DNA of 56,243 nucleotides from a virus. Positions within the stretch are counted from its first letter, which is position 1, and the number at the start of each line of letters is the position of its first letter. Position numbers and translations under genes: made by a program. Positions 1-7,487 of the stretch are shown in pieces. A model generated the notes under the pieces. The model was not told where the DNA came from. It searched no databases and saw nothing but the letters and a program-made list of their open reading frames with translations. The stretch covers positions 1 through 56,243 of the IMG/VR virus record IMGVR_UViG_3300009184_000053; one strand, 5' to 3'.

Positions 1-73
1 ACTGAATTTGATATTTTTAATATAGATTAGGAACAATTTAGAATACTTTAACTAGAAAATAAAAAAGATAAAA

Positions 74-616
74 ATGGCAAGAAAATCAGAAAAACAAATC
101 GAAGTTATGGAGCCGGGTGCTTCTAATGAAGTTGAATTTAAAACTATGGAGGAAGCTACCATTCCTGGATTAGCTCATGAATCTAATTTAGACCATGAAT
201 TAATTTCTAAGCTAGAGAATGATATAGCTTCAAAAAAAGAGGAAATAAAGAATAAAGTTTATGCTGTTTCTATGACAGATGCTCTTTTCCAAAGATATGA
301 ATCATTCATTCAAAATGAAGCTGAATGGTCAGGAACAGAAGCTTTAGGAGTGAAGGAAATAAATAAACAAATCCAAAGAGTAAAGAAAGAAGGAGGAGTT
401 AAAAATTCGGTAATATTCTTAGGAGCTTTACCTTTAGAAGCTAGTCATTATTTCATAGCTAAATCGAAGGGGAAAGGATTAACAAGTGCTGAAGATTTTA
501 TTTCTTTATACAAGGCATTCGATCAGGCGATAGATGATGCTAAAGCAGATGCCAGAGAGATAAAAGGGTTAGAAAAAGAATTAACTGCAGCTATGCAGGG
601 AATAAATGCTGAATAA
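74..616 (+). CDS. Hypothetical protein, 180 aa, helical and charged
   Basis: I do not recognise this protein. It begins with ATG after an A-rich leader (aaaaaagataaaa), the usual start context in this window. It is acidic and lysine-rich with long predicted helices (about residues 40-62 and 150-178) and no membrane segment or signal peptide. A strong terminator follows directly, so it is the last gene of an operon that enters from the left edge of the window. No function can be assigned; a structural or assembly role would fit the neighbourhood but is only inference. Confidence 0.75.
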   Translation: MARKSEKQIEVMEPGASNEVEFKTMEEATIPGLAHESNLDHELISKLENDIASKKEEIKNKVYAVSMTDALFQRYESFIQNEAEWSGTEALGVKEINKQIQRVKKEGGVKNSVIFLGALPLEASHYFIAKSKGKGLTSAEDFISLYKAFDQAIDDAKADAREIKGLEKELTAAMQGINAE

Positions 617-637
617 ATAATATAATTTTAATAAAAT

Positions 638-664
638 AAGCTGGATTCGTATCCAGCTTTTTTT
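638..664 (+). terminator. Rho-independent terminator
   Basis: A perfect 9-bp stem (638-646 with 651-659) with a 4-nt loop TCGT runs into a T-run ending at 664. It closes the transcription unit ending with the gene at 74-616. Confidence 0.9.
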
Positions 665-680
665 GTTGAATAGGAATAAA

Positions 681-689
681 GATATATAA
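681..689 (+). promoter_or_regulatory. Candidate late promoter GATATATAA
   Basis: The 9-mer GATATATAA lies between the terminator at 638-664 and the start at 704. It is one of about ten copies placed shortly before the first gene of a block, and it resembles the T4 late promoter TATAAATA read by gp55; a gp55-like gene lies at 5999-6358. The promoter role is inferred from position and recurrence. Confidence 0.55.
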
Positions 690-703
690 AAAAACAGAAA
701 ATT

Positions 704-994
704 ATGAATTTCATAGATAAAAATTTAACAAAAATCATTTTAGCCTTTTTGGTACTTGTTTCAATAGGCCAGTGTGGAAACTGCAGAAGATCAGCTTCTA
801 TAGAGAAAAAAATAAAGGACACTAACACTAGAATAGATTCTATTTGTACAAGGAAAGAGATTAAGAAAATAGTGGAAATTGAAGGACTTAAATCAGAGAA
901 AAGGATGATACAATCCACCGATAGAAAAATATTGGATGTTAATCGCCAATCTGAGATTGATGCACAATTGAAAAATTTAAACGAGAATGAATAA
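704..994 (+). CDS. Small membrane-anchored coiled-coil protein
   Basis: This 96-aa protein has an N-terminal hydrophobic segment (about residues 9-22, IILAFLVLVSIG) followed by a Cys-rich junction (QCGNC) and then a charged helical tail. The arrangement suggests a single-pass or lipid-anchored protein with a coiled-coil domain outside the membrane. The Cys context is not a clean lipobox, so lipidation is doubtful. It overlaps the next gene by 8 nt in the sequence ATGAATAA, which suggests translational coupling. The size and topology would fit a spanin-like lysis component, but no motif supports that specifically. Confidence 0.7.
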   Translation: MNFIDKNLTKIILAFLVLVSIGQCGNCRRSASIEKKIKDTNTRIDSICTRKEIKKIVEIEGLKSEKRMIQSTDRKILDVNRQSEIDAQLKNLNENE

Positions 995-1673
995 AAAAGT
1001 AACAAGCTATTTTATCATAGGAACTTTCGTTGGCCTCTATTTAATTGTTTCTGCGATATCTACTGTACACGTTATAAATTTCTTTGAACTGTCTAATCCT
1101 AGATGGCTAGCTATATCATTAGCTCTTGCATTTGAGATCGGAGCAGCCGCTTCGTTATCATCACTTATTATACTGGATAAAACAAATAAGTTTTTAGTTT
1201 GGATGCTTTTCATAATACTAACCCTTATGCAAGCTATGGGTAATACTTATTATGCATACACTCATTTAAGTGATTTTAAATCATGGGTAGAATTATTTGG
1301 AATGGTTGACGAGGATTTAATTTATCAAAAGAGAATCCTTTCATTAATAAGTGGTGCTATACTTCCATTGGTTTCTTTAGGGTTTATAAAGTCTCTAGTT
1401 GATTACATTAAACCCACAGAGATTAATCAAGATGAAATTGGAACTGAAGCAGATCAAGAACCAATAATTCCTCAGGAAGAAACAACAACTGAGCCAGAGA
1501 TTAATCAAGATGAGCAATTGGAAGAAACTGATATCCCTCATGATGAATCTGTAATTTTGGAGGCAGGTGTAAATTCATGGGCACCTGAAAATCTAGAGCC
1601 CGTTAATAGTAACTCCGTTCCATTAAAGAGAGTTGAGGACCCTTCATTAAGGCATAAGATGGGATATAAATAA
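987..1673 (+). CDS. Multi-pass membrane protein with acidic C-terminal tail
   Basis: The first 140 or so of 228 residues contain four hydrophobic segments (about 7-30, 39-62, 68-90 and 115-137), consistent with an inner-membrane protein. The rest is a hydrophilic tail rich in Glu, Gln and Thr, containing two copies of EINQDE, and ends in a basic stretch. It overlaps the preceding small membrane protein by 8 nt, and the two are probably made together. I do not recognise the family; a role in the host membrane (lysis control, exclusion or envelope remodelling) is inference only. Confidence 0.7.
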   Translation: MNKKVTSYFIIGTFVGLYLIVSAISTVHVINFFELSNPRWLAISLALAFEIGAAASLSSLIILDKTNKFLVWMLFIILTLMQAMGNTYYAYTHLSDFKSWVELFGMVDEDLIYQKRILSLISGAILPLVSLGFIKSLVDYIKPTEINQDEIGTEADQEPIIPQEETTTEPEINQDEQLEETDIPHDESVILEAGVNSWAPENLEPVNSNSVPLKRVEDPSLRHKMGYK

Positions 1674-1688
1674 AATAATTTAAATAAA

Positions 1689-2375
1689 TTGGCAGACAAC
1701 GATACATCACAAGTACAAGATTATGACGGTGGAGACTCCGGGGGTGGAGGTATAAATTTACCTGGTGGTTCGTCTGCATATCCATCTTCACCTGTAGATG
1801 GAGAGCTTGGACCTACCGGAAATAATTTTTTTACTAATTATAGCAATATTGCTAAAATTAAGGATCAATTAAGTATAATTGATGCAACATTTAAAAGATT
1901 TAATACCCCTCCGGTTCTTAATTTTTCGGGAAATACCATAAACGTATCCAGAAAAGCTGAGACTCTTGACACGTTGAATATCTCTGAATTTTTTCACCCA
2001 TTATTAGATTTCTCAGAATATCAGAAACAGACATTTGTAATATCGCCAAGAACTACTGTTAATATAGATCCTTCAAGTTTGCAAACAACGAATGGTGAAG
2101 TTTCTATGATAGTTGCTAGAGCATATTATCTCCCTGAAGCAACCGATGGTGATAGATCTATATTCTGGGATTATAAAGGATCCCAAAGAAACCCTATGGG
2201 TCAATTTATGGTTTTAAGCGGAGCTGTTAAGAATGGCTCTTCTTGGTATGGTTGGGATCTTGATCCTTTTTCTACCTACGGTCACACGGGACCAGCTAAC
2301 ATAGCAAATGGAGGAATCTCTTTTACAAATCCTACCAATTTGAATGTTAAGCTTACAATAATAATATCAAGTTAA
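1689..2375 (+). CDS. Putative virion surface protein, paralogue of the next gene
   Basis: This 228-aa protein starts with TTG at 1689, because no ATG is available in frame near the open frame's beginning. The N-terminus is Asp/Gly-rich and low complexity (residues 1-30). The C-terminal half holds the block MGQFMVLSG and later GGISFTNPTNLNVKL. The same blocks occur in order in the neighbour at 2377-2862 (MGTLMVLSG and GGIVFCNPHPNIDIKL), so the two are diverged tandem duplicates. The beta-rich, Gly/Asn-rich composition fits a capsid decoration, neck or fibre protein, but this is not proven. The spacing to the next gene is 1 nt. Confidence 0.65.
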   Translation: MADNDTSQVQDYDGGDSGGGGINLPGGSSAYPSSPVDGELGPTGNNFFTNYSNIAKIKDQLSIIDATFKRFNTPPVLNFSGNTINVSRKAETLDTLNISEFFHPLLDFSEYQKQTFVISPRTTVNIDPSSLQTTNGEVSMIVARAYYLPEATDGDRSIFWDYKGSQRNPMGQFMVLSGAVKNGSSWYGWDLDPFSTYGHTGPANIANGGISFTNPTNLNVKLTIIISS

Positions 2376-2376
2376 A

Positions 2377-2862
2377 ATGGCTACACAACCGGTTATATGT
2401 CCAGTTCCAGAAGTTCCTGGATTCACTTTTTCGAGAGGTAGTTTAGTATTAGATGATGGAACAAAAACTACACCCCCGGTATATCTTGATCTGAAGGATA
2501 TGAAGGAAGAGCTTGTTTCTTTCTCAAAAAGTAGGGTTATCCTAAAGGCTGATAAATGCTTTCTCCTAAGTCAAACAGATATAGGTGATGATCTAGGATA
2601 CGTTTCCTTTATAGCTATTAAGGCAACATTTCCTGATTTAACTGTTGAATCTAAAAAATATCTTACGTGGACGTACGAAGGGGTTACTAATAATATGGGC
2701 ACCCTGATGGTGCTTAGCGGTAAAAGAATATCTTCAATTAGCTCTGTTTATGAGGGGTGGCTTCTTTCTAAACCTGGGGTATATTCACAGAATGGTGGTA
2801 TAGTATTTTGTAATCCACACCCTAACATTGACATAAAATTGGAAATATTGGTGGCTAGATGA
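2377..2862 (+). CDS. Putative virion surface protein, paralogue of the previous gene
   Basis: This 161-aa protein is related to the C-terminal two thirds of the preceding gene through a shared W-x-Y-(E/K)-G, MG-x-(F/L)-MVLSG, GG-I-x-F-x-NP and (V/I)KL-x-I pattern. It lacks the Gly/Asp-rich head of its neighbour. It starts with ATG one nucleotide after the previous stop, so the pair is co-translated. The fold looks all-beta. I would guess a small head or tail decoration protein, but the sequence alone does not decide between a virion part and something else. Confidence 0.65.
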   Translation: MATQPVICPVPEVPGFTFSRGSLVLDDGTKTTPPVYLDLKDMKEELVSFSKSRVILKADKCFLLSQTDIGDDLGYVSFIAIKATFPDLTVESKKYLTWTYEGVTNNMGTLMVLSGKRISSISSVYEGWLLSKPGVYSQNGGIVFCNPHPNIDIKLEILVAR

Positions 2863-2913
2863 TAAAAATCCTAGCTTATTCAAATATATAGTAAAAAGTA
2901 TCATACCTTTTTG

Positions 2914-2922
2914 GATATATAA
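2914..2922 (+). promoter_or_regulatory. Candidate late promoter GATATATAA
   Basis: GATATATAA lies 22 nt before the ATG at 2945, in an 82-nt intergenic gap after a gene pair. It is the same motif and position class as the copies at 681, 21466, 30282, 36185 and elsewhere. Confidence 0.5.
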
Positions 2923-2944
2923 TCAGATAAAATAATTAAAAACT

Positions 2945-3709
2945 ATGGAATTTATAAACCAAGTTAAACAACTAAAGGAACAAACTAAATCACCTGAGGT
3001 TAGACAAATTTGCGAGGCATACCTAAGTGGTAAAGGTGGAATATCCCCTGAAGCTATAACTAATGTGTTAAATGAGAATTTTGTTACTCCTTTATCTAGC
3101 CCAAGTATATTAAACTACAGGGATGCAGTACAAAGGGAAGAAGCTGAAACCTCTAAAAGAGCAGCTGACTCATTAATGGCATCTTGGGATGGTGTAAAAT
3201 CAGCTCCTTTAAATAACTCAGGAACATACTTAATAAAAGAAAGTCAAAACAATGACAATTCTATAATTAGAGAAATAGCTAGTGCTGCTTCTGGAGATTC
3301 CTCTGCTAACTCTTTTGTCGAAGCTCAGGGATTAAAAAAATTAGGTGTTTTAGAATCTATCTCAAAGATAAAAAGCTCTTCGATTTATGAGCATCATCCA
3401 GTTAGAGTTTTATGTGAAAAATATTCAAATCTAATTGAAAATAAAAATATCCCAGAATTCGCTTTAATTCATAACTTTATAGCAGAAGCTTCTAATTTTA
3501 AATGGGATTTTACAGTAGGTGAAGTTTTAACTAAATTAAACAGAAGAGTTGATAAGTATTCTAGAGAAATAGAGGTTTCTAAAGTTTTAGAGAATGTTAA
3601 ATCAAGTGGAAGTTCTAGCTTTTATTCTGAATTAACTGAATCTTTAAATTCTTGGTTAATATCTGAAAGTAAATCTTCTTGTATATTATCTAAAAGTATT
3701 TCTAAATAG
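2945..3709 (+). CDS. Hypothetical protein; may be the front part of a longer product
   Basis: This 254-aa, mostly helical protein has no family I recognise. It starts with ATG in an A-rich context behind a candidate late promoter. Its stop is a TAG at 3707-3709. The frame continues open past the TAG through eight codons and into the 668-codon frame that follows, so the two may be one polypeptide interrupted by a nonsense codon, read through, or simply two adjacent genes. TAG is a normal stop in many other genes here (for example those ending at 7454, 12153 and 15750), so the codon is not globally reassigned. Confidence 0.65.
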   Translation: MEFINQVKQLKEQTKSPEVRQICEAYLSGKGGISPEAITNVLNENFVTPLSSPSILNYRDAVQREEAETSKRAADSLMASWDGVKSAPLNNSGTYLIKESQNNDNSIIREIASAASGDSSANSFVEAQGLKKLGVLESISKIKSSSIYEHHPVRVLCEKYSNLIENKNIPEFALIHNFIAEASNFKWDFTVGEVLTKLNRRVDKYSREIEVSKVLENVKSSGSSSFYSELTESLNSWLISESKSSCILSKSISK

Positions 3710-3733
3710 GCTTTTAATTCAGTAGTTAGAAAC

Positions 3734-5740
3734 TTGATCAATTATCTTAATGTTAATGAATCAAGAAGTTCTAGAAATTTGGAAATACCTGTTTCACAAG
3801 GAGAATCTACTGTTAATAGAGTGCATTCACCAGTTTTAATAGAAGAAGGAAATACTATATTTGCTATAGGAAAAACACTTTTTGAAGCTTCAGAGAACGG
3901 GGTTAGTAAAATCGCTCAGGACAGAATACAATATATTTCTAATGACTATTTATCTCTTGTTTCTGCTTTAAATAACGAAGGCGTTAAAGTAAACGAAAAC
4001 GGTGTATTTGTAAGATTTGGTAAAAAGACTGTTAGATTGGTTGAAGAAAATTCTGATCTTTCTGTTTACTTAGATAAAACCAAATTAAATTTTAGAAGCT
4101 TAGGTGAACTTGGTAAACTTTTAGGTTTAGAGGCAGGTGCATACTTTGGTGTTAATGAGAATGAGACAATCACTAATGTTATTACCATATACAGAGGATT
4201 TAACGATATTGTTGAATTAGATTTTGCTAAATCTATAGTTTCTAATATCTACGAGGGTGTAACCGCAAATTTAATAAAATGGGAAGGTAAAATCTATCTA
4301 AACCGTGTTAATGAGGGTATGAGAGAAAATTCACTATTCCCGGTTAACGGAACACAAGCCGTTAATATGGTTAAAGAATTACTAAGATACGACATATCTG
4401 AAGGATTAACAGAATTCTTAGAGGGAGAACAAAAAGTTAAGTCTGTTATGATAAATGACAGAAATAAAGTTTTGGAAAATATCTCTAGAGTGGAGATTGA
4501 AATGTCTAAGATTGAAACCCTAATGGAAAGCAATCAACTTTATGCTAATTCTAAAGAAATCAAAGCTGCACATAATTTATTAAATAGAGAATTATCTCTA
4601 TTAAAAGAAAAGTGGAATCAAATAAACTTAGAGATAGCTAAAATAGAAATGACTCCAGAAATCGACGAGGTTTACATAACAGAAGATGAAAGATTTCATA
4701 TAGGTTCTTATATTAAAGTAAAAGAATCAGGAGAAAGCGGAAAAATAGTTTCTGTTGATGGAACATCTGGAAGATTTACAGTTCTTTTAGATAGCGGAAA
4801 AACGTCTGATTATTTGGTAAATGAAATAGTTGATTTAGACAGCGCATTAAATCAAGCTGCTAATGATAACGAGGAATCAAGATCAGATAGAAGCGATGAA
4901 GACGGAGAAGAGGAAATGAAAGAATCAATGACTCTTAATACCCTTAATAAATCTAAATTAAGCATCGGAGAGCAAAAGAAAATATTAAAGACTCTTGCTA
5001 CTAATCACTCATTTGCTAATGCCCCTAAAGGTGAACAAGACGAGATAGAGGTAGATATGGACGGATTTCATGGCTACAATTTAACAATGAATGAAGCCAT
5101 TAAGAAAATTCAATCCCAATATAAGAATGGCCAATTAGTTAAAGCTCCAGGTAATGATAAGATGACTAAAGGTAAGGACGCAAATAAGAAGAATTTAGCC
5201 GCTGCTCCAGGCAGTTCTAAAATGGTTAAAGGAAAGGAGCAAGGAAAAAATCTTTTAAGAGATGCTCCAGGTAAAGAAGGTGATGTAGATTTTGACGGTG
5301 TAGATGCTGCAGGAAATAAATATGAAATCGGGTACAATATAGCAGAGGGTAAAACGACAGCTACCAATTATGCTAAAACCCCAAACGGAGGTTCTAAAGT
5401 TAAATCTACTGGAGGAACTACGAAAAATAATACCACCGCTCACGCTCCAGAAAGTGGAAAACACGCTCCTCAAACTAAAGGAACAACTCCTAATAATTTA
5501 GCACATGCTCCAGAGAATGGAAAACATGCAGGAGAAACACATAAGCCTGCTTTAATGAATTCTTTAATTTCTGCTCCAGATCACGGAAGGAAAGCTAAAG
5601 AAACAAACAGCGTAGTTGCAGGAATTACTAAAAAACAAGGATTAGTATCTGCTCCAGGAAAGGAAGGAAATGTAAACTTTAAAGCAGCAAAAGATAGAGG
5701 TTACAATCTTTCGGAAGGGGAAGAATTAAAAAAAAAGTAA
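3734..5740 (+). CDS. Large probable virion protein with Pro/Gly/Lys-rich repeat tail
   Basis: The 668-residue frame is given a TTG start at 3734 because there is no nearby ATG; the context before it is not A-rich like other starts. Residues 1-370 look globular, with a coiled-coil near 245-305 and a small beta-barrel-like piece around 320-370 (SYIKVKE...GRFTVLLDSGK). From about residue 430 the protein becomes low-complexity, with repeated short units of the form (H/S/A)AP-x-x-GK and GYN(L/I)-x-EG. The frame ends at TAA immediately after an A9 run, but the same repeat style continues in the -1 frame to 5898 (separate entry). N-terminal VNE-SR resembles the prohead protease sites seen elsewhere. 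The function is unknown; a virion protein is likely from context. Confidence 0.65.
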   Translation: MINYLNVNESRSSRNLEIPVSQGESTVNRVHSPVLIEEGNTIFAIGKTLFEASENGVSKIAQDRIQYISNDYLSLVSALNNEGVKVNENGVFVRFGKKTVRLVEENSDLSVYLDKTKLNFRSLGELGKLLGLEAGAYFGVNENETITNVITIYRGFNDIVELDFAKSIVSNIYEGVTANLIKWEGKIYLNRVNEGMRENSLFPVNGTQAVNMVKELLRYDISEGLTEFLEGEQKVKSVMINDRNKVLENISRVEIEMSKIETLMESNQLYANSKEIKAAHNLLNRELSLLKEKWNQINLEIAKIEMTPEIDEVYITEDERFHIGSYIKVKESGESGKIVSVDGTSGRFTVLLDSGKTSDYLVNEIVDLDSALNQAANDNEESRSDRSDEDGEEEMKESMTLNTLNKSKLSIGEQKKILKTLATNHSFANAPKGEQDEIEVDMDGFHGYNLTMNEAIKKIQSQYKNGQLVKAPGNDKMTKGKDANKKNLAAAPGSSKMVKGKEQGKNLLRDAPGKEGDVDFDGVDAAGNKYEIGYNIAEGKTTATNYAKTPNGGSKVKSTGGTTKNNTTAHAPESGKHAPQTKGTTPNNLAHAPENGKHAGETHKPALMNSLISAPDHGRKAKETNSVVAGITKKQGLVSAPGKEGNVNFKAAKDRGYNLSEGEELKKK

Positions 5741-5898
5741 CTAGGCACTTTTACTTTGCTCCTAAAGCTGAAGATCAGAATAAACCAGGGAAAAAATTCA
5801 TAGATCCATCTGCAGGAAAACTTAGTAAAGCACCAACAGGGAAGGACATCATACAAAATACAGACGATGATTCTTCGGAGCCTGAAGAATCTAAATAA
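5728..5898 (+). other. -1 frame extension of the preceding gene across an A9 run
   Basis: Nine A residues (5728-5736) precede the TAA at 5738-5740. Reading in the -1 frame from this run gives about 50 more codons up to TAA at 5896-5898. The extension contains FAPKAEDQNKPGKK and SKAPTGKD, which match the AP-x-x-GK style repeats of the upstream frame. The terminator hairpin at 5906 starts just after this second stop. Either a programmed -1 slip on A AAA AAA, or a one-base error or indel in the homopolymer, would join the two. Confidence 0.6.
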
Positions 5899-5905
5899 AT
5901 ATTAG

Positions 5906-5933
5906 AAAGAGAATGCATCGCATTCTCTTTTTT
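5906..5933 (+). terminator. Rho-independent terminator
   Basis: A perfect 11-bp stem (5906-5916 with 5920-5930) has a 3-nt loop ATC and runs into T residues to 5933. It lies 8 nt after the stop of the -1 frame extension. Confidence 0.9.
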
Positions 5934-5998
5934 ATTGAAATATTATCATATTTATTAACTAGAATATAATAGTTCTAATCCAAATAAACTCACACTTA

Positions 5999-6358
5999 AT
6001 GGCCAAAGATTATGTAAAAAATAGCGATCTAATGATAGCTGTTGTAGAATCAAAGAAAAACGGAAAGCTAACCCCTGAAACAATAGCTATGTTTACCCTA
6101 ATGATACAAGGGATATCTAAAAAAATGGCCTATAAAGATCCTGATGATAAGGACGATTGCATGGCATTTGCGATGGAAGATCTTTGCAAATATTGGGATA
6201 GGTTCAACCCAGAGAAATCGAATAATCCTTTTGCATATTTTACTCAGATAGCGAAGAATGGGTTTGCTAAAGGCTGGAAAAAACTCCATCCGCCTAAGAG
6301 TCCTAAAACTATACCCTTTAGCTATATCACAGGTGATGATAACACATATAACATTTAA
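5999..6358 (+). CDS. 55: Late-transcription sigma factor, T4 gp55-like
   Basis: T4 gp55 is a minimal sigma-70 relative that directs host RNA polymerase to late promoters and contacts the sliding clamp. This 119-aa protein carries the recognisable core: LMIQGISKKMAY (35-46), a DxMA...ED segment (52-62) and NNPFAYFTQIAKNGFAKG (75-92), matching the T4 stretch that reads KNPHAYITQACFNAF. It is much shorter than T4 gp55 (185 aa) and ends soon after the region-2-like part, so the C-terminal clamp-binding tail is missing or very short. It sits just before the head-completion nuclease. Its likely targets are the GATATATA motifs found through the window. Confidence 0.75.
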   Translation: MAKDYVKNSDLMIAVVESKKNGKLTPETIAMFTLMIQGISKKMAYKDPDDKDDCMAFAMEDLCKYWDRFNPEKSNNPFAYFTQIAKNGFAKGWKKLHPPKSPKTIPFSYITGDDNTYNI

Positions 6359-6363
6359 TTTAT

Positions 6364-6849
6364 ATGACTGATATTAAAAAGGTTAAGCCCAATGGTGAAT
6401 ATAAGTCTGGATTATATGCTCCTATTAATCAAGATAAGTATATTGGGGATATTCATAATATAATATACCGATCCTCGTGGGAATATAGATTTTGTACATA
6501 TTGTGATACTAATGAATCAATAATTAAATGGTCATCAGAGCCCATGGCTATAGATTATTATAATCCTTTAGATAAAAAAGAGCATAAATATAATGTTGAT
6601 TTTTATATAAAAGTTATAAGAGAGGATAACGAGATCCAAGAATGGATTATAGAGATTAAGCCAGAGAGACAAACGCAAAAGCCAATATATGAGGGTAATA
6701 TGACTCTTTCTAAATTAAAGTCATATAATAGAAATATGCAGATCTGGATAACAAATCAAGCTAAGTTTAAAGCAGCCAAAGACTGGGCTGAGAAAAGAGG
6801 ATTTAAGTTTGGTGTTGTTGATGAGAATTTTTTATTTAAAAGTAGATGA
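6364..6849 (+). CDS. 4: Head-completion nuclease, T4 gp4 (gp50)-like
   Basis: This 161-aa protein matches the T4 head-completion protein gp4 in size and motifs: IYRSSWEYRFCTYCD (34-48), then IIKWSSEP (53-60) and a PD-(D/E)xK-like nuclease core with Asp79 in YNVDF and Glu97-x-Lys99 in EIKP. The T4 protein acts late in head maturation, after DNA packaging and before tail joining. Its stop overlaps the next start (ATGA at 6846), so it is coupled to the downstream gene. It belongs to the block late sigma - gp4 - unknown - portals. Confidence 0.85.
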   Translation: MTDIKKVKPNGEYKSGLYAPINQDKYIGDIHNIIYRSSWEYRFCTYCDTNESIIKWSSEPMAIDYYNPLDKKEHKYNVDFYIKVIREDNEIQEWIIEIKPERQTQKPIYEGNMTLSKLKSYNRNMQIWITNQAKFKAAKDWAEKRGFKFGVVDENFLFKSR

Positions 6850-7454
6850 GAAAATATTCAGAATCAGTTTTAGAATATAAGAACAGTTTTAAAAATACAT
6901 CGGAATTAGTTTCTAATACTGATAATATTTTTGAAGCTAAATATTTTAGAAACGGTAAATCAGACAAAAAATTCTATCCCCCGTTTATACCTGGACAAAT
7001 ATACTCGTTCTATTACACAACAGATTCTAAGGTTAGCGAAAAAAGACCCTTTATAAACAGGAATCCTATAGTTTTATCTACTGGATATTATCTTGATAAT
7101 AAAATCGGTACAATATTAAAAGGAATAGATTTAATTACTGTCCCCCCTATTAAAAAAATAGAAATATTATCCAAAGTATTTGATAATTTTTCAGAGGTGC
7201 TAGAAAAAAACGAGGAGGCATATCCAAGAGGAGGGGCTATAACACCGATAGATTTAAATTCATCATTCTTAAATAAGGCATTAGCAGAAACCGGATATGA
7301 AAAATCTTTTTTTGGTTTTAAAGCTAAGTTTATGCAAGATATAAAAATATTAGATCTTGAAGATTGGTATAAAATTCCATATCTTCGTTTATCTATGATA
7401 GAGGGCTTGCAACCTCAGGGGATATATAAAGAATATGAGTCGAAATTAATTTAG
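6846..7454 (+). CDS. Conserved-looking structural or assembly protein, unassigned
   Basis: This 202-aa protein overlaps the gp4-like gene by 4 nt. A central block FIPGQIYSFYY followed by KRPFINRNPIVL (about residues 48-78) looks like a conserved phage motif, and the protein ends in basic residues. In T4 the genes near gene 4 are gene 2 (DNA end protector) and gene 53 (baseplate wedge), so either could be its counterpart by position, but I cannot show sequence similarity to either. It stops with TAG, 33 nt before the first portal gene. Confidence 0.65.
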   Translation: MRKYSESVLEYKNSFKNTSELVSNTDNIFEAKYFRNGKSDKKFYPPFIPGQIYSFYYTTDSKVSEKRPFINRNPIVLSTGYYLDNKIGTILKGIDLITVPPIKKIEILSKVFDNFSEVLEKNEEAYPRGGAITPIDLNSSFLNKALAETGYEKSFFGFKAKFMQDIKILDLEDWYKIPYLRLSMIEGLQPQGIYKEYESKLI

Positions 7455-7487
7455 AAAGTAGACTAAAATAACTGAAATAAATTACAA

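Noticed and set aside
2893-2914. Possible terminator after the gene pair ending at 2862
   Set aside because: The AAAAAGTA/TACCTTTTT pairing is short, AT-rich and bulged; not convincing.
4294-5473. Minus-strand open frames opposite the repeat-tail gene
   Set aside because: They are antisense shadows of the forward gene, with serine/proline-rich nonsense composition and no start context.
2945-5740. Genome-wide TAG recoding, as in some Bacteroidota phages
   Set aside because: Many genes here end sensibly at TAG, followed closely by the next start.
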